From NCBI GenBank assembly GCA_030549495.1, contig JAUIRK010000293.1:806001-870000 (forward strand): 64,000 nucleotides of DNA, given 5' to 3'. How positions within the stretch are numbered: the stretch's first letter is position 1; every line of letters begins with the position of its first letter. Positions 10,349-21,028 of the stretch are shown here, piece after piece. The position numbers and the translations under genes are program-made. The notes under the pieces were generated by a model. It did no database searches and was not told the origin of the DNA. It saw only the letters and a program-made list of their open reading frames with translations. Origin of the DNA: Nectonema munidae. Its lineage: Eukaryota; Nematomorpha; Nectonematoida; Nectonematidae.

Positions 10349-12175
10349 CAGGGGTGGCGAACCTGCGGATATAAATATCATTTCAATAAAAACCTTGAAT
10401 AGTTTTTAAGTCTGAAATCATTATACACCTGAAACTTATAATATACACCACACACATAGACGAAAGGAATATTGATTGTGTTCAGTGATGTCACTCCCAG
10501 AAATTGAAAGCATTTTTCTCTGAACCCAATGACTTTTAACTTAACCGGTTTTCTCCCAATGTATTCATATGAGGGCACAAAATAGATTGTCTTTAATTTA
10601 TGATAATTTTTTTGTAACAGTAACAACGAATTTGAAAGAAGAAAATAGGATCTTTAATGAAGAATGGGACTGCAATATTTTTTAGTGAATAGGGGCGACA
10701 AAGTGTCTTGCTTGCTGTGTGATACCCCACTTGTAACGGTTAAGAAATTCAATGCACAGCAACATTACGCTCTTCATAGAGACAATAAATATGCCAAATT
10801 AGAGGGTGAGTCTCGAAAGCTAGCACTGAAGAAACTGAAAGATGGAAAGGAAAAGCAAAAGCAAAGACAATAGTTCCATTCTGTGTTACATCAAGGGAAT
10901 GCTGGGACAGAAGCCAGCTATAAAGTTGCATATTTGCTTGGAAAAAAGGGTAAACCATTCAAACTCATGAAGGAATGTATTTTAGAAGTGGTAAGATGTG
11001 TAGATGCAAATAAAGTTAACAAATATAAAGAGGTGCCTCTTAAAAGAAGGACTAATACGGATCATTGGCTTGTAATGTAACAGAGAAACTCGAAAATGTA
11101 ATCCAGAAGGAAAATGTGTATTACTCAGTAGGCTTGGATGAATCGACAGATTCCACAGATTCAGCACAAGTATTGTATTAAGAATGAAGGATTTATTGCG
11201 CATCTTAAAAGAGAAACTAAAGATCCAAATGAACTGATTTCTTTTCATTGTATTTTACATCTACAAAATCTCTGTGGAAAATCTGTCATTTAAAATGATA
11301 CTTTGCAAAAGGTTATAAGTATTGTTAACTATATTCGAGTAAATGCCACGAAGCATCGTCAATTTCGAAACATGCTGATGATGGATGACGAAGTAATTAG
11401 TGTATGATTTGCCTTACCACTCAAAAGTACGCTGGTTGTCACAAGGAAAAGTATTGGTCAAAATTTTGTCTTTACGAAGTCAAAATTTTTACAGAGATGT
11501 AGCTTTTTAAAATCAAAACTTTCAGAAGAACACATTCCCCAGTTTACGAAGGTAATGAGTGAAAATGAAGTTATCTATGAATCTTTTAAAGAATACGGAT
11601 CAATCTCTGTTTGACAACAGGGAAGATCCTATTGAAATTTGGAAAAAGGCGGTAGAATATCCTCGTCTTCATGAACACGCACGCCGACTGATTTCCTGCT
11701 TTTCTACAACATAATTTGTGAATCCACATTCTCGTACTTGACACAAATAAAGAATTCGCTGAGAACACAGTTGACAGATGAGCATTTGGAGGACCAATTA
11801 AAACTAAGAACCACTATGTTGGAGCCTGATATCAAAATGCTTTCTCAAAAGAAGCAAACTCAAAGAAGTCATTAATTTGTATAAAAAGGACCTACTTACC
11901 TAAATGAAATATTTGAAAACTTCATATTCTCGATGTTTATACGTTTGTTTTTTTTTATAAGAATATTATTAATTAATACATGTATAAAATAAAATCCTAA
12001 TTTTAATAATCTAATTAAAAAACTTGTATAAGTTCTTTTATTAGATTATTATTATTAAATGTTGTAAGAGGGGATAAAATAACTGAAAAAAAAAAGTAAT
12101 TTGTTCAGTGCGGCCTCTATGAATGACGATGAATTGTAAGGTGGCCTTCATGCACAAAAAGGTTCCCCACCTCTG
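10349..12175 (+). mobile_element. hAT transposon with 8-bp target duplication
   Basis: The 1.83 kb element starts CAGGGGTGGCGAACC and ends GGTTCCCCACCTCTG, which are inverted ends with about two mismatches. The direct repeat GTTTTGAC flanks it exactly at 10,341-10,348 and 12,176-12,183. The 8-bp duplication and the CAGGGGTG-type termini are typical of hAT elements of the Charlie/ZBED kind. The internal coding region agrees with this (see the transposase remnant within). It is one of the few elements here with both ends intact. Confidence 0.92.
10629..11875 (+). pseudogene. hAT (ZBED/GTF2IRD2-like) transposase remnant
   Basis: The coding order is N to C. RIFNEEWDCNIF at about 10,632 leads into a BED-type zinc finger (VSCLLCDTPL then HYALHRDNKYAKLEGESRK). 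Then come ASYKVAYLLGKKGKPFKLMK (10,911-10,970), YYSVGLDESTDSTDSAQV (about 11,118, with the first catalytic Asp), and ISFHCILHLQNLCGK (about 11,237). The C-terminal dimerisation region includes ICESTFSYLTQIKNSLRTQL and ends in DIKMLSQKKQTQRSH (11,707-11,873). These match the GTF2IRD2/ZBED-type hAT transposases as I remember them. Several frameshifts and stops break it, including one between RIFNEEW and the zinc finger. The pieces stay collinear, so the copy is old but complete. Confidence 0.85.
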
Positions 12176-12399
12176 GTTTTGACTAATACGAAATATTAAG
12201 CTTTAGCACTATTGCTGAATTTATCCCTTCAAATTTCGTGACTTTTGCTAAAATCTCTAACTGCATCTTTTAACAAAATTTTGACATCTGTAGTTAACAT
12301 TATAACGTAGGGTCTATATTATATGCTACCTTGAAAATTTATAATTATATACCATAACACTTTATATATTTAATTTTTTCAATAATCATACCTACTTTT

Positions 12400-14769
12400 T
12401 AGAAAATGTCAATCAAAATTTTGATTGATCAAAAATATATCTAATAAAATATACCTTCAAATTTTACATAAAATATATGTTTTTATACTAAATCGGCCAT
12501 GCTGGTTTCATTTCTGCACTCATTTTTTACATCTAGGATTTGAAAATACCTATAATTGTTAATCAAATTTCCGGTTTACTTCAAAAAATTTATTTCTTAT
12601 CTTAGTTTTTGCATTTAGAGGTTTTAAATATCTGTCAGTGTAAATTAAATTGCAATTTACTTCTAAAAACTATCTACAAAAATATTCTCTGTTTTACACG
12701 AAATATATGTTTTTATACCAAATCAACCATGCTAGTTTCATTTCTGGACTCACTTTTTGCTTTAAAGGTTTAAAAATAACCACAAGTGTCAATTAAATAT
12801 GTGGCGTAAGTCTGAAAACTGTTTTCAAAAATATCTCATTTTATATGAAATATACATTTTCATACGAAATCAGACATTCTAGTTTTATTTATGGATTCAA
12901 TTTTTGCATTTAAGATTTGAAAATAACTATAAGTGTCAATCAAATTTTCTGTTTATTTCTAAAATTTGTCTCCAAAAATATTGATTCAATTTTTACATGA
13001 AATATATGTTTTTATACAAATTCGACCATGATAATTTTTATTTCTGAAATCTTTTTTTGCATTTAGAGATTTTAAATGTCTTAAATTGTCAATCAAATGT
13101 TGTATTTACGTCTAATCTCTACAGAAATATTTTTGAAATTTAAATAAAATATCTGTTTTTATGCCAAATGGAAGATGCTGCTTTGATTTTTGAACTCAGC
13201 TTTGGCATTTATGGTTTTATAATATCTAAAAGCTTCGATCAGATTTGTGGTTTACATTTAGATACTGTTTCCAAAAATATTTTCAAAAAAATAAAATATC
13301 TGTTTTTATACCAAATCGACTATGCTTATCTATAAATTTTTTTATATATTTTGTCTTATAATACTTTCTTCAATCATCTTGAGTATGAAATATTTATTAT
13401 AAAATCTTTTGGGAATTAGTATGAGGAAAGAAGCAACCTGAAAACTAATTGAAAAGAGACGTGTGATCAAAAGAAATAATTAAAGAAAAATATATCAATC
13501 TTGACTAATTGTACATATATCATGTTCTAATGAACTATGAAGTCTAATATTGAGTGCTTCAAAAAAGAATTTTACAGTGAAAATGAAGTTCCTCTTTTAC
13601 AAATGAAAAATCTTTAAATCTTTAGCTTATCATCTAGGATTACAATTATCAAACTAAGATGGGTAGGAAATTTAAAATTTAGATTAGGTCATAGTTATCA
13701 AAATTGGCTCAGATGCCAATATGTGAAGATTTAGTCGCTATGAAGATATTTTTTAATTTAAATTGAATTTGTCCATCTTTTTCCTTTTGCATTAAAGAGA
13801 GAGTCTTTTTGATGAAGAAGGTGTACAACTTTTCTAATTGAACAATGAAGATCAGAAATGGTTCATCAGAAAAAACAGTTGAACTCGGATTGGTTGACAA
13901 ATATTCAGGCTGAACAACTCTTCATATCATCTGATAATAAAATATACGATACTGATAAAAAAAAAGAAGATTCTTTAATCCGAATGCTTTGAGAGATGAA
14001 AAAATCTGTTCAAATTAAATCCTTAAATAAATTTTTAAACACATATTGAAGAAAATAAATTTAAATGAAAAAAGAGCTACCAAGAAAGGATCATCATAGG
14101 ATGAAAGGCAAAATTACATACTATAAAGTATAGAAGAAATGACGTAGAGACCACTCGCAGTTAACGAATTTGTAGCCAAAACGATGGAGGTCCTATCAAG
14201 ATATCTAATTTACTGGCAAATGAAATATTTTGAGTGAATTAAACACTTAAAGTTGGTTTATTAAATAAATTAAGAAAATAATTACCAAAGAAATACTACA
14301 AGTGGAATTTATTTTGAAATTTATATATTTGACATTGATTTACAGGTTTATTCGATTTTTTGACAGGTTTGATTGATTTCATAAAAAATCAACATCACGA
14401 TTAAATTCTACATAAATGAAAAGTGGTATATATGTGTAAGAACTTTATATAAGAATAAAAATTTTAATTTTGACATGGGCTGTCATATTTAAATTATTTT
14501 TTGTCAGGTTTGACTGATTTCCATTAAAAAGGAATATCACCAGTAAACACATCGTACTTGATAATAGGTATATATGTGTAAAAAACTTTATAATTATTTG
14601 GATAAAATCTTTCTTTTTAAGATAAATCAATTTTTTGACAGCTTTGATTGATTTTCTTAAAAAATGAATATCACCACTGAATTCAGCATATAGTTGAAAT
14701 ATATATATAACATTTATAAAAACTTATTCTGAGAAAAAGAGTGGGGAATACTTTACGCCCCCGCACTAA
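12400..14769 (+). repeat. Undescribed 2.3 kb non-coding repeat, copy 2
   Basis: Same block order as the copy at 4,975-7,345: a run of 145-150-bp units with TTTTTATACCAAATCGACC-like cores (near 12,478, 12,710, 13,008, 13,157, 13,302), a unique middle, the TTTGACAGGTTTGATTG array, then the end ACTTTACGCCCCC. The transposon at 14,770 is inserted at or just past this end. The matching end in copy 1 reads GCCCCCAGCACT and here GCCCCCCGCACT, so the copies share sequence up to the insertion point. Confidence 0.7.
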
Positions 14770-17552
14770 TAGGGTAGGTCGATTTTTAAAAAAAATGTGA
14801 TAATGATTTTGGACAGGTTTAGATAGTTTTAGTATATAAAAAGAAATATCTATATAAATTTATAACACTTTACCTTTAATAACTTTTTGAGGAAACAGTT
14901 TTAAATTTTATGAAAGTTTATATTTTCATAGAATATGTGTTTTTTTTTAGAAATTATACATATTTAAAAACAGTATAAGTGCTTTTATCCGAATTATAGT
15001 AGTTTTAAAAGTGTATTTCTTCATAGCATTCTTTATAATATGTCTTTTGGAAGTAAAAGCAGGTCGCAAATTTGTGCTGAGTTGTTTGCAAAGTATGTGT
15101 CTTGAGCCAAAACCATACACCAATTTAGAAGCTTCACTAGTGAATTTCACAGCTCTTTCAACACTTTGAGAGTGTGAAGGTAATTCTGGAAGATTTAACT
15201 CAGCTCCTTGGAGCAGCACATTCTCAAGATACTCGATAGAATAATCAGTCGTAAAAGTAGATTCACATATATCATCTCGAGAAAGATCAATCAGTTTTGA
15301 CCAATGATCTGTTTCAACGTTTATTTCTGTTATTTTCACCAGTCTTTTGTCATTTTGATTTGTTCCTCTAAAGTATTATGTTTATAATTAAAGAAAATAT
15401 GAAGTTAATAAAGCTTACCTGATTGATAGAACTTTTTCAATTCCTTTTTTTCTTATTTCCAAGTCTCCAGATTTTATCATTGAAAATAAAAAGGTTTTCA
15501 GGCAAGAGAGCAAAAGCATTATACTTTAAACTTTTAAAAAGAATGTTTTGTACCTCTTTTTATCATATTGAAAATGTATAACTGTTGATTGTGGAATTTA
15601 GCATCTCTTTTTATCTCAAACCAATTTACAGCATAAACTTGAACAATGAACTTTATCATTTTTCCTAGATCTTTCTGCAAGCTACTTGGATAAGAACCTC
15701 TAGTCCATAAACACATTAATCTTGTAGCTAAAGTTAACCATCTTGAATGATTAACTGGTCCTATTTTCCAGGAAGCCAAACGTGCATTCACTTGTCCTGC
15801 TCAAATTCCAATAGCATATTCATACAACATTCTTTGATCTGAGCTCAAACCTTTTAACACTTCATCTGAAAAATCTGTTTTATCTAAGTCCCCACTTATT
15901 TTAATGAATTGTATTTGGGGTAGTTGATGAATATCTTTTTCGCGAATTTTCCTAAAAACCAGAAAATCCTGTTGGACTCAAACTGCTTCCATCAAAATTT
16001 TTGAATATTGCCTTAAACGGAAGTTCATTTTGATGCCGCGAACAGCCTATTATGTGTATTCTGTGACCAACTATTTGTTCTAGTGAAGTTACAAGTCCAT
16101 TTTTACATCCTGTGTTAACACTTGTATTGTCTAGAAGTATTGCTTTAATGGTATCAAAGCTATCGAACTCTTTCAAAACATCTGCTACTTCTTGAGCAAG
16201 ATATCTGCCAGCAGCTCCTTTGATTGGAATACTTCGGTGTGTTAAATAAGTTCCTTTTTTGCTTCCTTCTTCAACGGTAAAAGTTAAGTGATGCTCAGTT
16301 TTTTTTTCTTTTGAAATTTTTCTTTTCTCCATTTCGTTTTTAACTTCAGAATACGATAAAGTTTCTTTATCTATTCTTCCATTTACTCCAATACATATCA
16401 ATCTTTGTATGCTTTCTTTATGCATTTTTTCATTTCTCGATTTCAATTTAATTTTTTCTCCATCAATTTTGGATTTATCGAGCAAAACTTGTTTAATGTC
16501 AATACTTTTATCAAGAAGATCCATTGCTTCCAAATCTAGTAAAAGGGCATTAGCATAACTTTCAGCAAGTCCTGAAGAAACACTTCCTCTTATAGCTTCA
16601 AGAGCAAATCTAGGAGTCTTTATAAAGTTGTAAGGAGTTTTAACCGATTCATCTGAAACGAAGTCAAAATTACAGGCATCTGAATTTATCTCATCAAAAA
16701 TATCTTCAGCGAAAAAAATATCATCAGTTTTATCAAATGAAAATGTATCTTTTTGCTTTTCTTTCAAAATTTTGATTTGGTTTTGATCAGTTTGAAGCCT
16801 TTTTATATTATTATACTTTAAGCATGATTTTCTCTCCACAGTTCCCAACTGATATAAACCTTTCGATACCAACTTTATCTCTTTGATCTTTTAAATAAGC
16901 TCTTTCTTCTAATGGAACCTTTTTTTGGGAAGACAAGTAAAAACTATATGCTTTTGTTTACAACTTTTAGTCTTACATTTCACTGCATTGTCATCACAAG
17001 AACGAACTGGCAGTTTGCAAGTACACGCAGAAATGTCAAATAGTTTGTCTAATTTTTCTTCCAAATTTTGTTCGTGTATACTTGTCAACGACTTTCTATT
17101 AATTTCTTTAGCTTGCTTAAAACAAATTTTATCCATCATTTTAATAATATAATATTCACTATACAAAGGAAGAAGTGGATTAATAGAGCCCCATATATTT
17201 ATAATTTCTTTAGCAATTATTTTTGATAACTCATAATCTTTAATGAAATGATTGCTATTCTTAAGAAAATAACTATATTGAATAACCTGTCTTGTAGTTG
17301 GAGGCGCTCTCTTTCATCTAAAGGAGAAGGTTTTCACAAAATTTTTTAAAGCTTTGATTTCTGGTGATAGGAACTTTTCTTTTAGCCATTTTAAACTTGG
17401 GATAAATTAAGACTTGACAACAAAAAAAAAATTTATTTCCTCAAAAAGTTTTAAAATATTTTATCATAATTTTTTAAAATTTTTTTTTACTATATCAAAA
17501 CTTAGTTATCTAGACTTGTCCAAAATTAAATTATAAAAATCGACCTACCCTA
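14770..17552 (-). mobile_element. TAGGG-ended DNA transposon with 9-bp flanking repeats
   Basis: The 2.78 kb element starts TAGGGTAGGTCGATTTTTA and ends with a matching inverted copy, TAAAAATCGACCTACCCTA. CCGCACTAA flanks it on both sides (14,761-14,769 and 17,553-17,561), a 9-bp target duplication. A single large protein is encoded on the minus strand. A second copy starts at 61,837 in the right arm of the giant inverted repeat. The superfamily is not certain: the protein looks hAT-like, but hAT duplications are normally 8 bp. Confidence 0.85.
14947..17389 (-). pseudogene. Transposase of the TAGGG-ended transposon (left-arm copy)
   Basis: The minus strand starts MAKRKVPITRNQSF at 17,389 and runs through SPLDERERLQLQDRLF to a Cys cluster (ACTCKLPVRSCDDNAVKCKT) at about 16,980-17,035. 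The longest open piece, 306 residues (15,952-16,872), contains LLDNTSVNTGCKNG, then IIGCSRHQNELPFKAIF. Further on come NHSRWLTLATRLM (about 15,750) and the C-terminal LPSHSQSVERAVKFTSEASK (about 15,125-15,185). The D-N-T-S-V-N-T-G, C-x2-H-x-N-E and S-R-W-L motifs suggest an RNase H-like hAT-type transposase. Near-identical hypothetical proteins occur widely in arthropods, from memory. A frameshift near 15,950 (after GFSGF) and a TGA before AGQVNARLAS break it, and both are shared with the right-arm copy, so it was dead before the arms duplicated. Confidence 0.75.
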
Positions 17553-17892
17553 CCGCACTAATAGGGTTAACATTTTACAGCTAGTTAAATGTGTTACATT
17601 TATGCATTTATGACATGTACAGAAAATGTTAAAGGTTTGAACTCGGTTTAACAAAAAGAAAAGAAAACCGTTTACTATTGCAAAATGCATATCGAATGCT
17701 TTAAATGAAATTTTGTGAAAATCGAAAAGCCTAATTATGAATAAAGATCATAGTATTAAAAAATGATTTAGAAGCTTTACTTTAGAGTGTTTTTATCGAG
17801 CAGGCGTCTCTCGTATCGACTATGGGCAATGAGCGTTAGGGTTTGCTTCCAAATCAAGCCTTCAGATATGTAAGCCAGGTATACCTAAAGTT

Positions 17893-19975
17893 AGTTAGTT
17901 AGTTAGTTAGTTTATTTTTCAAAAGTAACAAGAAAAAAATATATATAGAGCAAATTGCTTAATGCAAAAATATGGTAAATTGTGAACATTTACAAAAGGA
18001 GATAATATGTATCATAATAAAATATTGCTTTTGAAGGTCAATATCAAAGGCCAAGTTAGCCGCTGGTAGATGTAATCTTGGGAATTTTATGAGACGAGCT
18101 GTTCAAGATGAAGTCATACTTTTTCTGCAGGCATAACAGTTGGAAATTGAACTATTGTTGATTCTTGAGTAAGAGTTGATGAAATAGGACATCATCATCT
18201 TTTGAAATTTTTTCATATTGGTGGCATCAGAAACAAAAAACATTTGATTGGAGTTGAATAGCGTTGAAATTTTGAATGCAAATGCTTGCTTTGATTTTGT
18301 GTAGTTATAGTAAGGGAGCATCGTGTGAGTCATAAAGCGAGGAGATGTTCTTTCCTTTTCTGAGTTAAAAGTGATGAAGTCGTTGAAAATGAATGGAAGC
18401 ATGCCATGCAAGAATTTATATAGGGAGGTGTAGGCACTATGGACATAAATGTCTTTGAACTTCAACAGAGTGTATTGAATAAATACGTTGTTTGTGTGGG
18501 AGAGGGGAGGAAGATTGAAAATTACTCTCAATATCTATTTTTGTAGTGTAAAAAGCATCGTGTTTTTTGAGTGACCCCAGTTGAAGACACTGTACTTTAG
18601 ATGAAGAAGGAACAAACTATTATACATGGTGAGCATTGTATTGATTAGGAGAAACTTTTTGGCTTGTCTCATCACACTAGAAATATAAGCTAGTTTGTGG
18701 CATACATGTGAAAAATGGCGATGCCAAGTCAGATCACTTGATACGAACAAACCCAAAAAATTAAATTCATTTACTCTTTAAATACCAATACTTGATAAGT
18801 AAACATTGTAAACAGGCTTAGTATGTCCATACGAGTATGAGATATATTTTGATTTAGCTGTGTTCAAAAACATGCCATTTAATTCAAACCACTTTTGCAT
18901 CAATCCTAGATTTTGCTCAAGTAATGGTTTATGCAGATTTTCTTCTGAAAATAACAAAGTTATGTCATCTGCATAACTGAAAATTTCACAATCAAGCGCA
19001 ATTTCCTGTAAGTCTCTCATAAACATATTGAAAAATATGGGAGCTAAAATTGTACTCTGAGGTACACCTGAGACTACTTTTTTTACATTGGAAGGACAAC
19101 CATTTATGTACACAGTCTGATGTCTGTTACTAAAATAGGAGGAAAAAAACTTTAAGGTTTTATCTGGAAAACCGTGTGATTTTAGCTTGTATAAAAGAAG
19201 GTATAGAGTCAAAAGCATGACTGAGATCTAAGAAAATCGAGCAAACCTGTTTCTTTTGTTCAAGCGAATCGATCACCCTGTTCAAAAAATAAGTATGAAA
19301 CAACTCTGTAGAGGATTGTCTTTTGAAGCCAAATTGAAATGGGGAAAGGAGAGAATTGAAGGTGAGATAAGTATATAATTGAGTATAAATAATTTTTTCA
19401 AATATTTTCGATATTGATGTAACAATCGATATTGGTCTATAGTTGGCTAGATTGTCTGTTTCTCCTTTCTTATGAACAGGTATAACTTTAGTATTTTTTA
19501 AAATATCAGGAAAAACATTTTTTTCAATACAAGAATTGAACGCTTTCAAAAGGCAAAGAAATATAGTTTTCAACTTTTTTCAAATCATAAACGGACAATC
19601 CAAAAATGTCTTCACTACGGCTAGACTTTAGAGACTTGAACGACAAAATAACATCATTAAGAGATACCTCTTGCAAGTAAAAAGTACAAGCTGTTGATTC
19701 AAAAGACACAGCGTTTACGTCATGAACGAAATCGTGGTTAAATTTTTTTTCAAAATGATCGCTAAATAGATTAATAACTGTAGAACTGTCGCTGATTATA
19801 TTATCGTTGATATTTATATAAAAGAGATCCGGCTTAGCTTTCGGTTTTACAATAGAGTTTATACATTTCCAAGTAAGCTTTGTATCATTTTTGTTCTTGA
19901 AAATTTTCTCAAAAAATTCTCTTTTCAAACTTTTAATCAGATACTTTACTTGATTTCTTAAGAAAAGAAAAAACA
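17893..19975 (-). mobile_element. 5'-truncated non-LTR retrotransposon (CR1/Jockey group)
   Basis: The minus strand carries reverse transcriptase motifs in order, across several frames. VIPVHKKGETDNLANYRPIS lies near 19,490-19,430. FQFGFKRQSSTE follows, then VCSIFLDLSHAFDSI (catalytic Asp) near 19,245, GVPQSTILAPIFFNMFM near 19,065, and FSYADDITLLFSEEN (catalytic YADD) near 18,985. The thumb and C-terminal region (FVSSDLTWHRHFSHV, then SLYKFLHGMLPF) runs to 18,103. The 3' end is a run of CTAA units (17,893-17,915 on the plus strand as TTAG repeats), typical of CR1-like elements that end in a microsatellite. The endonuclease and ORF1 are absent, which indicates 5' truncation. Frameshifts separate at least five open pieces. 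Target duplications were not found. Confidence 0.85.
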
Positions 19976-20640
19976 GCTCTATTATTGACTAGTATGACGT
20001 AAAATGCTAGAGTTTCCATCCTCTATGATAAGAAAAATTTTGATATGAAAAAACCATAAGAAAATAAATTCCTAAAGTGTTCTTTCCTTCTTATAAAGAT
20101 TTGGAGCCGAAATTTTTGATGAAAATTAATAGTGTAATGAAACATATAGCCCATCTTAAATTCGTTTGCAAAATGTCACTATTATTGATTACTATAAGAT
20201 CTGTTACTTTGTGACAAAAGGAGATATAATAACAAGCATATAATTTATTGCCCATATAAACTTGTCTAAAAATATATACACTATGGATCTTTGAGATCTT
20301 TTACAAAGGTTTTGAACAATAATATAGATAGACCACAGGGTTCAATGTTGATATTAAATTCTTCACATAGTAAAGCATAAAATATAAGATGATGGAAGTC
20401 AAGATGAGCGAAACGTTATATGACGTCAGTTGTGAAGAGTCTTTACATACACTATAATCTCTTTGTATACTTATATTTATAGTTCCTTACATTTCTCGCA
20501 AATAAAATTTGAGGCTATAAATATGTCACTCAGCTCAAGCTTCCAGTTCATTTGTTTTTAAATTTTCAAATTTCGTTAATTCTATCTGTTTCTTTTACTG
20601 ACGTCGCCTTGCTACTTATATTGCGTTTATTTTACTACTT
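19976..20640. other. No gene seen
   Basis: AT-rich sequence between the LINE and the piggyBac relic, present only in the left arm. It contains no long reading frame and no recognisable motif. It may be the 5' flank of the piggyBac element. Confidence 0.5.
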
Positions 20641-21028
20641 CTTACCTTATCATGGAAGACCGAATAGAGTTGAGATTGAAATGAAAACAAAAAATTGTAT
20701 GATTTATATCACACCCCCTAATGTTAACCAAACTTCATTTGATACAGAAGGAGATTAAGCTGACGATGAAAATGATGTTAAAGATAATGAAACTTTTCTA
20801 AAAACCCGGTCGAATGGAGAAGGAGTTAATGGAGAAGTTTTGAATTTACATCAAAAGTTTGAAATAGCTTCTCTAGCAAGTCAAAATATTACGCCAACTT
20901 TTTCTTCAGCATCCAAGTCTTTCTAATTATTTTTTTAATGATATAATATTGGAAAAAATTATGCATATTTCTATTGTTTATGCTAATTATAAAGAAGCGA
21001 ACTTCCACATTGAAAAGGATGTACATTA
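20641..21028 (+). pseudogene. piggyBac transposase remnant, N-terminal part
   Basis: The plus strand encodes NCMIYITPPNVNQTSFDTEG, then an acidic segment (ADDENDVKDNE), matching the IYIEPP...DEDE-type N-terminus of many piggyBac transposases. Further on, LFF, NDIILEKIM and YANYKEANFHIEKDV correspond to the LFF-D-D-I-I-E-x-I-V-...-Y-A-x-Q-K-x-x-N-F region that precedes the first domain of the DDE_Tnp_1_7 family. Stops interrupt the frame. The element is cut at 21,028 by another transposon and resumes at 23,151. Confidence 0.65.

Noticed and set aside
10749-10958. Minus-strand frame within the hAT element
   Set aside because: Shadow of the plus-strand BED-finger coding region.
17790-17890. tRNA-like SINE remnant
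   Set aside because: Only a weak B-box-like word (GGTTTGCTTCC) is present, with no convincing A box or tail.
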